The notes under the pieces: model-generated
What the model saw: only the letters and a program-made list of their open reading frames with translations
Told to the model about the DNA's origin: nothing
The model's database searches: none
Position numbers and translations under genes: made by a program
Source: a virus
Direction: 5' to 3' (one strand)
DNA: 47,077 nucleotides
Virus record (IMG/VR): IMGVR_UViG_3300035459_000076
Span: 1 to 47,077 of that record
Part shown: one piece after another, positions 32,238 to 39,836 of the stretch
How positions within the stretch are numbered: position 1 is the first letter of the stretch
Layout: the number at the start of each line of letters is the position of its first letter

Positions 32238-33056
32238 TCATTTCTGCTTCTTGATATAGTACTTTGAGAGCTTCGCAAAGGAAGGGTTGTCGTGAGGTTC
32301 AAGAGGAATGCCCTTGCGGGAGCCCGCATGCTCAAAGCCACGAGTCGGGGTGGGGGTCAGGTAGAAGTGTGTCGAGCCGTCTTTCTCAAGCTCGGCGTAG
32401 TGAATGTAGATTTCATCGAAGTAGTGAGGAAGACGGTTTCCGAGAGCCTGGCCCGTCATGGCAGGTTGCTGGTAGCGGCGCTGCATGTCATCCTGCTTGT
32501 CGGCCATCTCGCAGGTCATCACAACGTGCATGGGGATGGTCTTCACGATGTCGAGGATCGAGAAGAAGCGCTGCATTACCAGGTTGTAGTCTTGGAGCTG
32601 GAGGGTTTCCATGTGGGAGCCGTTCTTGTCGGTGTGTTCTTTGGCAACAGTGATTTCATGAGCGAAGATGTCAGAGAAGCTTGTCCCGCTATCGATGATG
32701 AGAGTCTGGGGAGTGTAGCCGTAGGACTTGACCTCAGTCCACAGGTTTCCCTTCTGGTACTTCAGCTCTCGGGCAAGCTGTAGCAGGTCATTCCACGAGT
32801 ACAGCTCGTCCTCTCCCACGTCCTCGCTCCAGCGCACGAAGTTGAACACGCAGGGATCTACGGGGCAGTTCACAGGGATGTTGGTGGCAAGCCCTGCATC
32901 GGCGTTGGCAATGACGGGGTTGGGAAAGGTGAGGGCGAAGTGGGTCTTTCCCACCTTCGAATAGCCCACACTCAGCACTCGCACGTAGGGTGAGGACTGT
33001 TCGCTCAGGGTTTGGCTGTAGCGATGTTTTGGGGAGGTGACCTTGGGCTTTGTCAT
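32238..33056 (-). CDS. RecA-like recombination ATPase (Sak4/AAA_24 type)
   Basis: A 272-residue protein with Walker A GYSKVGKT at 31-38, Walker B TLIIDSGTS near 115, and an AAA_24/Sak4-like ending that includes YFDEIYIHYAELEKDG. Sak4 proteins promote single-strand annealing or strand exchange with a phage SSB. The PD-(D/E)XK nuclease and SSB-like genes in the same operon fit. ATG 33056 overlaps the preceding stop (ATGA). Confidence 0.78.
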   Translation of the reverse strand: MTKPKVTSPKHRYSQTLSEQSSPYVRVLSVGYSKVGKTHFALTFPNPVIANADAGLATNIPVNCPVDPCVFNFVRWSEDVGEDELYSWNDLLQLARELKYQKGNLWTEVKSYGYTPQTLIIDSGTSFSDIFAHEITVAKEHTDKNGSHMETLQLQDYNLVMQRFFSILDIVKTIPMHVVMTCEMADKQDDMQRRYQQPAMTGQALGNRLPHYFDEIYIHYAELEKDGSTHFYLTPTPTRGFEHAGSRKGIPLEPHDNPSFAKLSKYYIKKQK

Positions 33057-33250
33057 CTGGGAAGCTCTCCTTTTCCACTCTCATCACGGGGGCTTAAGTG
33101 GTTGGCGTTCAGGCGCGAGCGAAGGGCTTCGTAGGCATGGTGGACGGCTTGGAGGTCGCTCCACATGTCCTCTTCGTATCCCACAAAATCGCAGCCTGCT
33201 TCGCGCAGCTCCGCGATAAGTGCTGCCCATTGGTTAATGCTTCGTTTCAT
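33053..33250 (-). CDS. small helical early protein (65 aa)
   Basis: Starts at ATG 33250, with GAAGGAACAAGG upstream. Mainly helices (INQWAALIAELREAGCDF and LQAVHHAYEALRSRL). It is coupled by ATGA on both sides, to the basic 65-residue gene before and to the RecA-like ATPase after. Function unknown. Confidence 0.58.
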   Translation of the reverse strand: MKRSINQWAALIAELREAGCDFVGYEEDMWSDLQAVHHAYEALRSRLNANHLSPRDESGKGELPR

Positions 33251-33444
33251 CCTTGTTCCTTCCATGCTTTGATTCGCTTTCCTTCGGCGATTGCCTTATG
33301 CACTACGCGTGAGTGGCCTTTCACGCTTCGAATCACTTTTCGACCCTCATACCACCGTCGGATGGAAGAAGAGTCTTCAGACTTAGGCCCCGGGCGCACG
33401 ATGTGAAGCCTCATGAGTACCCGCAGAATTGCCATCAGGATCAT
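33247..33444 (-). CDS. small basic early protein (65 aa)
   Basis: From ATG 33444, which overlaps the radical SAM stop (ATGA). Arg/Lys-rich: ILRVLMRLHIVRPGP, then RRWYEGRKVIRSVKGHSR. Later in-frame ATGs at 33435 and 33414 are also possible starts. The charge suggests nucleic-acid contact. No family recognised. Confidence 0.52.
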   Translation of the reverse strand: MILMAILRVLMRLHIVRPGPKSEDSSSIRRWYEGRKVIRSVKGHSRVVHKAIAEGKRIKAWKEQG

Positions 33445-34325
33445 TTCCACGTGATGCCTTCCCAGCTCTTCGTGAGACTGTAGAACTGCTGGTAGTGATC
33501 GGAGTGGAAGTAGATCGGAATGTCGGGACCGTGGCGAAAGCCGAGGGTGCCCTTCATGCCGCAGTCCACGATTGCAAGAGAGCAGTTGGTACAGCACCCC
33601 CGCTCTCGTGAGCGCTCCATGATGACCGACAAGGGCTCTTTCAGAACGTTCCCAAGGACATAGAGCTTTCTGTCTGGGACGCGCTCGCACAGAAGTACAT
33701 CCCCGTCCCAGGTGATCGTGGGGACGCGGTCGCGTATGCAGTGACAGCGCTCACCGAGTGCGGGAGAGCCATGGGCATAGTCACTCCACTTGGCCCGCAG
33801 GACCACATCCACTCCGACTTCAAGGAGCCAGTGGCGCAGGAACAGCTCAAACTCAAGCTCGCTTTGGCCATTCTGGACCATCCGCACACCGATGAACGCG
33901 CCATTGGCGCGATGCACAAGACATGAGCGCACGAAGGCTTCCACCTTGGCGAGTGAGATGTTGCCGCGATGGGAGGCCTGGGTGTCATCGCACACCCCGT
34001 CGACACTCACGAGCACCGAGTAGACGGGACTTTCCTTGGAAAGCATCTCGGGAATGAAGCGCGATGTATAGCCGCTGAGAGGAAGGCCCACGCGAAGGCC
34101 CTTGGATTTCCAGCGGCTAAGAAGCTCGGGGAACTTCGGATGGAGCATCGGCTCTCCGTGAAGGGCCGCGCAGATCATCGTCCCCGGGTCGATCTCGGTG
34201 AGTGATGCCTCGAAGACCTCATCGCTCATGTCGCCTTCGGTGACGTCCATGAGGGTGCGAAAACACCCTTGGCATCCTGCGTAGCATCGGGAGGTGATCT
34301 CCTGAATGACATAGGACACTTTCAT
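33441..34325 (-). CDS. radical SAM enzyme with SPASM-like C-terminus
   Basis: A 294-residue protein. C14xxxC18xxC21 (RCYAGCQGC) is the radical SAM iron-sulfur site that binds S-adenosylmethionine. MLHPKFPELL is the expected strand-helix unit. About residues 190-260 hold CHCIRD, TWDGDVLLC, LGNV and CCTNC, the cysteine pattern of SPASM/twitch domains, which bind extra clusters and often modify peptides. No substrate peptide gene is obvious nearby. Start coupled by ATGA to the 59-residue gene upstream. Unusual cargo for a phage. Confidence 0.82.
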   Translation of the reverse strand: MKVSYVIQEITSRCYAGCQGCFRTLMDVTEGDMSDEVFEASLTEIDPGTMICAALHGEPMLHPKFPELLSRWKSKGLRVGLPLSGYTSRFIPEMLSKESPVYSVLVSVDGVCDDTQASHRGNISLAKVEAFVRSCLVHRANGAFIGVRMVQNGQSELEFELFLRHWLLEVGVDVVLRAKWSDYAHGSPALGERCHCIRDRVPTITWDGDVLLCERVPDRKLYVLGNVLKEPLSVIMERSRERGCCTNCSLAIVDCGMKGTLGFRHGPDIPIYFHSDHYQQFYSLTKSWEGITWK

Positions 34326-34501
34326 AGCTTGTGTCTCTTCAGGTATTGCTCTACTTCGTCGTCACTCATACCTTCCACCTCGCGAAGCATTCTTGCAAGT
34401 GCATCGGTGCGCTTGATCCTATCGGGGATGGGACGATTCGGGCGGGACTTGATCTCTGCGATCTTGTCAAGCTCCTTTGGACTCCAGTCGATGTCAAACA
34501 A
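34322..34501 (-). CDS. 59-aa acidic helical early protein (TTG start)
   Basis: A frame too short for routine calling. TTG 34501 lies ten bases after GGAGG, which overlaps the end of the nuclease gene. The peptide (LFDIDWSPKELDKIAEIKSR onward, ending EVEQYLKRHKL) is a natural-looking helical protein. Its stop overlaps the radical SAM start. An ATG in another frame gives only a Ser/Arg-rich shadow. Confidence 0.55.
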   Translation of the reverse strand: MFDIDWSPKELDKIAEIKSRPNRPIPDRIKRTDALARMLREVEGMSDDEVEQYLKRHKL

Positions 34502-34516
34502 GATATCATTTCCTCC

Positions 34517-35464
34517 TTATCCTCCTGCGATCACGTCTTCAACGGGCTCGAAGATTTCGGGCACGCGGAACTTGCCAGCTCGCTTACGAAAGCCCGTGGG
34601 GACTTTGGATTTCAATCCGAGATTCATGCGGCAGATGTCGGCGAACTCACAGGGGCGATTGTAGGCGTTGCAATAGTATCCGTTACGGGAGAAGAGCGCA
34701 GGGTCATGACCGTTGTAGACGGCTTTCATCTTTTGACCGATCTCGGATGCCTTCTGGACCATCGAGCGGGAGAAGAACTGGATGTCCTGAGGCTCGCGGT
34801 AGACAAAATCGGATCGGTAGTTCTTGATCGCGCTGTGGTCCTTGGCATCACGGCTGAAGTAGGTGATGTCGGGGACAACGGCAGTGACCTTGCGCTTGTA
34901 TTGCTTTTCGGCTCCCCACCAATAGCCTGTCACCTGGTCACCAAGCTGGATGTTGATCAGGGTTGACTTCACCGACCACGATGAGGTCTTGGTCTCGTAG
35001 ATCAGGAGGTTGTCAAAGCGATCCTTGGCAATCATGTCAAGGCGCATGGTGAAGTGCCACGCGGGACGGCCAGGAAAGGGCACTTTGATCTCGCGCTCCA
35101 CGTCGATGATGTCGAGATGCTTCAGGTCGTCGTGGCCGTATTCGGCGATCCAAGAGGCAAGCATGGCGGGTGCGCGGTCAAGGGCCGAGAGATATTCGTC
35201 GCGGGACTCGAAGTCGCGCTTTCGGTCTTTCAGCTCATCTCGAAGAAGGGTGAGTGCGAGGCGCTCCTTGCCTGTCTTGTAGAAAAGGGCCTTTCCTGCG
35301 TGGAACGCACCGCCGACAAGCAGGGGCGTTGCAACGAACATGGGCTCAAGACGCGGCGGGCCGAGGCGAAGGAAGAACTTGCGCTCGCAGCACTGGTAGA
35401 GGTTGTAGAAGTGGTACCCCGCGTTACTCGAACTTCTTTGAACCTTTACTTTACGTGTTGCCAT
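34517..35464 (-). CDS. PD-(D/E)XK nuclease, RecB/Cas4-like with iron-sulfur cysteines
   Basis: A 315-residue protein. D143 (MRLDMIAKD) and E157-T-K159 (LIYETKTSSW) form the nuclease core. C25/C26 near the start (YQCCERKFFL) and the C-terminal set in YYCNAYNRPCEFADIC resemble the iron-sulfur clamp of Cas4/AddB-type enzymes. It probably resects DNA ends for the RecA-like ATPase. ATG 35464 has GGAGG five bases upstream, better than the ATG six codons earlier. Overlaps the upstream gene by 19 bases. Confidence 0.82.
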   Translation of the reverse strand: MATRKVKVQRSSSNAGYHFYNLYQCCERKFFLRLGPPRLEPMFVATPLLVGGAFHAGKALFYKTGKERLALTLLRDELKDRKRDFESRDEYLSALDRAPAMLASWIAEYGHDDLKHLDIIDVEREIKVPFPGRPAWHFTMRLDMIAKDRFDNLLIYETKTSSWSVKSTLINIQLGDQVTGYWWGAEKQYKRKVTAVVPDITYFSRDAKDHSAIKNYRSDFVYREPQDIQFFSRSMVQKASEIGQKMKAVYNGHDPALFSRNGYYCNAYNRPCEFADICRMNLGLKSKVPTGFRKRAGKFRVPEIFEPVEDVIAGG

Positions 35465-35613
35465 GTGTCCTCCAAGAGCCACGGCTTGGTCTCGGAGCCC
35501 TTTACCTCGGGGTGGATGGACCAGAACCAGTACTTGCCGTCAGGGTTGAAGCAGGCACCGATGGTGTTGCGAGGGGCCTTGGACCAGTCAACTTTCCACA
35601 GGGCTTTAGGCAT
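35446..35613 (-). CDS. 55-aa early protein
   Basis: Starts at ATG 35613 with AAAGGAG seven bases upstream, inside the end of the DUF115-like gene. The sequence (MPKALWKVDWSKAPRNTIGA, then FNPDGKYWFWSIHPE) is Trp/Lys-rich, with no membrane segment. The longer frame upstream reads unrelated Arg/Ser codons and is discarded. Function unknown. Confidence 0.62.
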   Translation of the reverse strand: MPKALWKVDWSKAPRNTIGACFNPDGKYWFWSIHPEVKGSETKPWLLEDTWQHVK

Positions 35614-36859
35614 TTGGGTTCTCCTTTGCAACCTCGACGTCCTGGCCGTTGAAGCGGAAAGCGACCGAGGGCTCCACGGCATGGACGGTACGAACGACCC
35701 AGCGGAAGTCTTCTAAGGGAATATCAACGACATTCTGTACTTCATGATCGCGACGCCAGTCGACGAGGATTTTGTCGGCAAGCTCGGAGCGAAGGCGCGA
35801 GTGAAGGCGATTGGAAACCTCGACAAGGCCAAGGAGGGTCTTGTAAGCCCACGCGTCTTCACGTTCAGAGGTAACGACCAGCGAGGTCTCATTGGCGCTC
35901 ACAAGAGGCTTCAGGACGGCGGGGGCGGCAGCGTTGAAAAGCTTCGAGGCTTCGCTGACAAGAGCGTAGCGATTTTGCTTGAAAGGAAAGTCACGCTCCC
36001 ACTCGTGGATGAGATAGAGCATGTTGATCGCGTAGCCTATGGGAAGAAGCTCGGTGACGACAGTCTCCCCGCCCCATGGAAGCTCGATGGTTTCGTGCTT
36101 GGGAGCGTTGTTCGCAATCCAGAAGCGCTGAAGGACCTCACTATGGCTTTCGGTCTCGAAGCGAAGGGGAGCGCGCATCGCACCGCCTTTGACCCACGAG
36201 CAATCCACGGCGAGATACACGCGCTTGGAAGAGTCTTCTCCGCAGCACCAGTCGGCGATATTGAGAGCGGCGTTGGCGACACTTCCTGCCTGCGTGATCT
36301 GCCAAGGGACGTCGGGAAAGAGTGCTTTCAGGATCTGGTTGAAGCCGAGGTCGATTGAGCCTTCGTAGCTCAGGTAAGGCAGGTAGAAGTAAAGCTGCGA
36401 GGGGTCAAGAACGCTCACAGGGCTGTACCATTCGGGATCGCAGGTCACGGGAAGCACTATCTTGAGCGAAGGGTTGTGGGCTTGGGACTCGACGACATGG
36501 CGATATTGCTCGGAGTTCGAGTCGGAGACCACTATGATGTCAGGGGTGATGTCGTAACGGGTGAGTGCACCAACGCAGGTGGGACCGCAGAGGAGCGCTT
36601 CGTGGTTGCGGGGAATGCACTTGGCGATTTCGGGGATGGAAGGCCCAGAGCCAAGAACGGTGAAGGTGTCGTAGCGAGGGTGAAACCACTCGACGAGTTC
36701 TTTCACGCTGTGAAGACGGAAAGCGGCGCAGGCGCGGATGAGAGAGCGAATGTTGGCAAACCACGAGGGCATGAAGTGGCGCATGGAGTTGTCGATCACT
36801 TGAGCGCCGAGTGAGTTCCACTGGGCGACGGCGGCTTTCTGTTCGGGGGTCAGGGTCAC
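35606..36859 (-). CDS. DUF115/MptE-like Rossmann protein
   Basis: A 417-residue protein. FTVLGSGPSIPEIAKCIPRN, then ALLCGPTCVGALTRYDITPD and IIVVSDSNSEQY reproduce the GSGPSl...t....L...I.PDi.v.sD pattern of DUF115, a Rossmann-like domain known from MptE-type and flagellin-modifying proteins. GTG 36859 is preceded by AAAGGAG nine bases upstream. A terminator-like hairpin at 36890-36908 separates it from the structured block upstream. Nucleotide-sugar or DNA-modifying chemistry are possible. The substrate is unknown. Confidence 0.65.
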   Translation of the reverse strand: MTLTPEQKAAVAQWNSLGAQVIDNSMRHFMPSWFANIRSLIRACAAFRLHSVKELVEWFHPRYDTFTVLGSGPSIPEIAKCIPRNHEALLCGPTCVGALTRYDITPDIIVVSDSNSEQYRHVVESQAHNPSLKIVLPVTCDPEWYSPVSVLDPSQLYFYLPYLSYEGSIDLGFNQILKALFPDVPWQITQAGSVANAALNIADWCCGEDSSKRVYLAVDCSWVKGGAMRAPLRFETESHSEVLQRFWIANNAPKHETIELPWGGETVVTELLPIGYAINMLYLIHEWERDFPFKQNRYALVSEASKLFNAAAPAVLKPLVSANETSLVVTSEREDAWAYKTLLGLVEVSNRLHSRLRSELADKILVDWRRDHEVQNVVDIPLEDFRWVVRTVHAVEPSVAFRFNGQDVEVAKENPNA

Positions 36860-36889
36860 TTGAAAAGGCTCCTTTCAAAGGAAAGAAAA

Positions 36890-36908
36890 GGGGCGGATGG
36901 TGCGCCCC
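36890..36908 (-). terminator. rho-independent terminator-like hairpin (minus strand)
   Basis: On the minus strand GGGGCG-CACCATC-CGCCCC is followed by TTTTCTTTCC. The stem is six GC pairs with a seven-base loop and a U-rich tail, so this is a credible intrinsic terminator at the left edge of the gene-free block, just before the DUF115-like gene. Confidence 0.6.
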
Positions 36909-37320
36909 AAAAACCAGGGAGGGATTTGCAAAGAACGGTGCCGTCTCAGACCGCTACGGCTCGGATACGCCATTTCGTCTTGTCTCTCTTTCCGGAGAGT
37001 TTTCAAGAGCCCACCATCGACCCTCGATGCGCACTGTCCCGACGGAGGGCCAAAGGCCGCGTTGGGATCATGGAAGCGCCGGGACTCGGACCCGCGTCTT
37101 ACTGCGTCCCCCTGCGGGCGCGCTCCCTTGAAAGTGCGCTCTGCGTGGCCGAAACACACTACAGAGCGCCGAAGGAAGCACTGCTAACCCGGGATTCAGT
37201 GCTTCCTAAGTGGGGGAGGGGTCACGGGGTGTCGATTTTCGGCAACGCCGCTCGTACACTCCCGTTTGACCAGGTGATCCTGATCGTTGACCCGATCCCC
37301 GATGCTGTTGGAATCGAACT
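36909..37320 (-). ncRNA. gene-free, highly structured RNA block
   Basis: About 410 bases without a convincing protein frame. On the minus strand many perfect helices line up: GATCAGG/CCTGGTC (37265-37282 region); GGGaGTGT with ACACCCC enclosing CGGC/GCCG; GGAAGCACTG/CAGTGCTTCC (37174-37206); GCGCTCTG/CAGAGCGC (37136-37169); CATCGA/TCGATG (37018-37032); GCCGT/ACGGC. A T-arm-like GCGGGTCCGAGTCCCGG occurs near 37080-37096, but no full tRNA can be folded. A promoter-like element lies upstream and a terminator-like hairpin downstream. Confidence 0.55.
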
Positions 37321-37323
37321 AAG

Positions 37324-37352
37324 GGTATCATAGGGAAGGGCTTTCGTGTCAA
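37324..37352 (-). promoter_or_regulatory. sigma-70-like promoter before the structured block
   Basis: Minus strand: perfect -35 TTGACA (37352-37347). GATACC lies 17 bases downstream (37329-37324), and a better -10, TATGAT (37332-37327), at a short 14-base spacing. It lies in the 37 bases between the coiled-coil gene and the structured RNA block and points into it. The -35 is strong and the -10 is uncertain. Confidence 0.45.
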
Positions 37353-37366
37353 CCCCTGTCGATAAC

Positions 37367-37999
37367 TTATGTGCGGACCGCGCTGGACGTTTCCTTGACG
37401 GCCTTGACGCCGGGGATGGACATCGCTTCCTTGTCAACACGGGCCTGAGAATTGAGCCACACGAGGTTTGGCATGATTGCCTCTGGAGAGACCTTTTCGC
37501 TTGCCACAGCCTCGATAAGGGCCTTCAGATCGGTGATTTCGGCGTGCCAGTGCTCGGTGAAGGACAAGCCCGCAACGGGGGGGACGAAAGGCGTTGCAGC
37601 GATGGCGGCGGCCTTTTCGTCTTTTCCTTTGGACATGGCAGAATCGATCTGGCGTTGCTTTGCAGCGCGCTGGGCCTCGGCATACAGCTCAAGCATGACA
37701 CGGACTTGGACTTCGGCTTCGATGATGGTCTTCTCGACGTCTTTGAGGAGCTTCTCCTTGGCCTTGATGTCGGCCTTTTGGCGTGCAAGCTCGACGTAGA
37801 CAGGGAGAGCCTTCAGGTCCTTGCGAACGACGACGGCAGCGGTGAGGACGGTCGAGGCGGCTTCGAAGCTCGGAGTGTCGGTGACCTCGGAGAGCTTCGC
37901 GACGGCTTTGAGAAGCGAGGTGACGCGACTCTTAAGGGCCGTGAGCTGCGGGTCAGGGGCAAGTGTTGCGGCGGTGGACTTGGACTTGGCTTTGGGCAT
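37367..37999 (-). CDS. coiled-coil early protein (210 aa)
   Basis: Starts at ATG 37999, with AAGGAAAGGAAA upstream. Residues 20-130 are a long Ala/Lys/Glu coiled coil (RQKADIKAKEKLLKDVEKTI), then a short folded tail ending GVKAVKETSSAVRT. I recall a phage family with this ending (G.....E..VAVR), usually near recombination genes, so a DNA-end or recombination accessory role is possible. The extra 30 codons upstream in frame read as Ser/Thr noise. Confidence 0.62.
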   Translation of the reverse strand: MPKAKSKSTAATLAPDPQLTALKSRVTSLLKAVAKLSEVTDTPSFEAASTVLTAAVVVRKDLKALPVYVELARQKADIKAKEKLLKDVEKTIIEAEVQVRVMLELYAEAQRAAKQRQIDSAMSKGKDEKAAAIAATPFVPPVAGLSFTEHWHAEITDLKALIEAVASEKVSPEAIMPNLVWLNSQARVDKEAMSIPGVKAVKETSSAVRT

Positions 38000-38015
38000 G
38001 AGGGTTTCCTTTCCT

Positions 38016-38180
38016 TCAGGGTTTGTGCAAGACCTTTTCGGCTGCACGAGCGACGATGATAAGTGAGTTGACCGCGAGGTGCAGGTCATGGGTTTCCCAC
38101 TTCAACTCGACCTGGTGAGCGGCGTCGATGAGTTTCGCAAGGGATAGCTCAAGAGAGCGCACACGTGAGCTTTGAGGCAT
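38016..38180 (-). CDS. 54-aa early protein
   Basis: From ATG 38180, eleven bases after AAAGGAG, which itself overlaps the end of the previous gene. Helical throughout (LELSLAKLIDAAHQVELKWE, then VNSLIIVARAAEKVL). The long in-frame upstream extension is a shadow of the gene at 38185-38454. Function unknown. Confidence 0.55.
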   Translation of the reverse strand: MPQSSRVRSLELSLAKLIDAAHQVELKWETHDLHLAVNSLIIVARAAEKVLHKP

Positions 38181-38184
38181 AGGA

Positions 38185-38454
38185 CTATGCACTCCTTTGT
38201 GAGAGAGATCGAAGCTTTGCGAGAACATGATAGCCTCGACGGGTGAAATGCTCTCCGTGGAAGAGACGGAAGTCACGGAGGAGCACCTGGATATCAGCCT
38301 TGTAGCCGACAAGAACGATACTGTTGTCTTCGGGGCCTTCGATTGCGAGGACTCCTGCGCGGTCAAGCCGCGCGATAGCCTCGGCGGGAGAGGTCGAGCG
38401 CAGGTGGGCGATGAGTGAGTGGCGATCGGTGAGGCGATAGACGGAGGTAGTCAT
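38185..38454 (-). CDS. 89-aa early protein
   Basis: ATG 38454 overlaps the stop of the preceding gene (ATGA). An alpha/beta mix: SPAEAIARLDRAGVLAIEGP, then NSIVLVGYKADIQVLLRDFR. No metal or membrane motif. Small early phage proteins of this sort are often host-takeover factors, but nothing in the sequence shows it. Confidence 0.58.
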   Translation of the reverse strand: MTTSVYRLTDRHSLIAHLRSTSPAEAIARLDRAGVLAIEGPEDNSIVLVGYKADIQVLLRDFRLFHGEHFTRRGYHVLAKLRSLSQRSA

Positions 38455-38918
38455 TTGTGCGCCGCCTTTCCGAGTATGCGCTCGATTGCTTTGGGCTGGC
38501 CTCCGTCGCGACCGTTGACGTAACAAAGGCTTGCATCAAAGCGTGAGGAAAGCCCGTAGAAAGCGTTTCTGTGCTTTCGATCCTCGTTGATGGTGCCTGC
38601 TTTCGGTTTGTAGCGATACTCATAGGGCAAGGATTCGACAAACGGTCGATGGTCGTCACAGAGGTCTTCGTGAGTCCATATGGTCTTGCCACAGGGTTCG
38701 ACACGGCCGTTTTGCCATACTTCGTACACGCAATGCTGGGGCTCGCGGGCGAGAAACAACCCGCTATTGAGGCTTAAGAGTTCCTCAATCATGGCATCGC
38801 GTCTTTTGTTTCGGCTTGACGGCCACGGCTCGCAATCGAGATAAAGGGATTCGACGATGCCTGAAAAGCGATTGCGATAGTGATTGCAACAATGTTTGTG
38901 AACGTACCAGCTACGCAT
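38451..38918 (-). CDS. 155-aa early protein with zinc-finger-like cluster
   Basis: Two adjacent ATGs (38921, 38918). GGGAGG is better spaced for 38918. HKHCCNHYRNRF near the start and CVYEVWQNGRVEPCGKTIW followed by EDLCDDHR in the middle give a C..C...C..H set that could bind zinc. The C-terminus carries RNAFYGLSSRF. Coupled on both sides in the early operon. Family not recognised. Confidence 0.6.
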   Translation of the reverse strand: MRSWYVHKHCCNHYRNRFSGIVESLYLDCEPWPSSRNKRRDAMIEELLSLNSGLFLAREPQHCVYEVWQNGRVEPCGKTIWTHEDLCDDHRPFVESLPYEYRYKPKAGTINEDRKHRNAFYGLSSRFDASLCYVNGRDGGQPKAIERILGKAAHK

Positions 38919-39139
38919 CATTTCCTCCCATCACCGGGAAGGTCTGAGCGATGACCAGGGCGTTGCGTGGTCATGGTGTTGATGTAGCGTGCGGCCTCGC
39001 GCTCGAAGGCGGGAAGGCAGTCGTGGCAATAGCCCGAGGAATATTCGCCTGGGGCGATACGACGGCCCGCGAGCTTCGAACGGTAGACTGCGCCGCAACC
39101 AAGACAACGGGAAATCAAGACGGAATCGGCAGTTGTCAT
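38918..39139 (-). CDS. zinc-ribbon early protein (73 aa)
   Basis: CLGCGAVYR and, 25 residues on, GYCHDCLPAFEREAARY make a clear two-knuckle zinc ribbon of the kind common in small phage proteins. The start is coupled by ATGA to the upstream membrane-protein gene, and the stop overlaps the next start. Confidence 0.65.
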   Translation of the reverse strand: MTTADSVLISRCLGCGAVYRSKLAGRRIAPGEYSSGYCHDCLPAFEREAARYINTMTTQRPGHRSDLPGDGRK

Positions 39140-39387
39140 TTGTAACCGCGCCTTTCGTTGACTTCGCGAAGCGTGGGGGAGTCGTCCAGTGAACGGCTGT
39201 CAAACATATCCGCATGTGGCAACGGGTCGCGGCGCATGGCGTGGAGGAAACGGCGGAAGTGAAGCCAGTGGTAGAGCTGGCGAAAAGCCTCGATTGCAAG
39301 GGCGGCGAGGAAGACAGCGCCGCAAAGCATGGCAAGTGCGACGATGCAACCGAGTAAAGCGTGAGCGATCCAAAGAAAGACTTGCAT
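39136..39387 (-). CDS. small early membrane protein (83 aa)
   Basis: One long hydrophobic segment at residues 3-33 (FLWIAHALLGCIVALAMLCG, then AVFLAALAIEAF) followed by a basic cytoplasmic tail (RRFLHAMRRDPLPHADMF). Leader AAACGGAGGTTCCATC before ATG 39387 belongs to the repeated early-gene leader type. An inner-membrane host-interaction role is possible. Confidence 0.62.
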   Translation of the reverse strand: MQVFLWIAHALLGCIVALAMLCGAVFLAALAIEAFRQLYHWLHFRRFLHAMRRDPLPHADMFDSRSLDDSPTLREVNERRGYK

Positions 39388-39401
39388 GATGGAACCTCCG
39401 T

Positions 39402-39773
39402 TTAGAAGACGTTCAGCTTCCCTTTGAAGCTGATATAGAACGTGTTACGCACGTTTAGAAAAGCATAGAGCATAGGTTGTAGGGAGATGTTTGATATGAC
39501 GGGGTGGTCGCACTCATGACGATAGCCGAGTTCGAAACCACCGAGGCGAAGACCGGCGGAGAAGGTATAGAGGGCTTGGAAGGGTGCAAAGCTTGCGAGA
39601 CTTTGGGCGGTTTCCCAAGTTTCGACACCCGAGGAGAGAAAGAGATGGTTATCGAAGGCTTGAAGCTCGACGGAAAGGACGGTGGAGAAGCTTTCCAGCG
39701 GAGTGGAGAGCAGAGCGCTTTGATAGCTGACGGTGCCAAAGGAGAGAGTATAGAGAAGTGTAAGCCATTGCAT
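39402..39773 (-). CDS. predicted exported beta-rich early protein (123 aa)
   Basis: The N-terminus MQWLTLLYTLSFGTVSYQSA is a plausible signal peptide. The rest alternates short beta strands (TFSAGLRLGGFELGYRHECD, then NTFYISFKGKLNVF), as in small outer-membrane barrels or periplasmic proteins, and ends in Phe. GGAGG lies eight bases before ATG 39773. An early exported protein might act in superinfection exclusion. This is inference only. Confidence 0.55.
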   Translation of the reverse strand: MQWLTLLYTLSFGTVSYQSALLSTPLESFSTVLSVELQAFDNHLFLSSGVETWETAQSLASFAPFQALYTFSAGLRLGGFELGYRHECDHPVISNISLQPMLYAFLNVRNTFYISFKGKLNVF

Positions 39774-39789
39774 GTGTGATACCTCCGAA

Positions 39790-39836
39790 AGCGCCGCGCC
39801 GGAGTTGAACCGGCGCGAGTCGACGGGACCGGCGCT
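39790..39836 (-). promoter_or_regulatory. intergenic hairpin resembling a tRNA acceptor/T-arm minihelix
   Basis: Minus strand: AGCGCC, 13-base spacer, CGCGCCGG-TTCAACT-CCGGCGCG (39817-39795), then GGCGCT. The inner stem is a perfect eight pairs with a seven-base TTCAACT loop, identical in form to a tRNA T-loop, and AGCGCC can pair with GGCGCT. No D or anticodon arm exists. It lies directly after the stop of the 67-residue gene and before the next ribosome site. Confidence 0.5.

Noticed and set aside
37072-37210. tRNA gene on the minus strand
   Set aside because: A T-arm-like segment and a GGAAGC/GCTTCC pairing exist, but the span is about 135 bases, the T-stem has a mismatch, and no seven-base anticodon loop with a paired stem can be drawn.
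37300-37325. Second T-loop-like motif (GTTCGATTCC, minus strand)
   Set aside because: Flanking bases do not form a five-pair T-stem and no acceptor stem is present.
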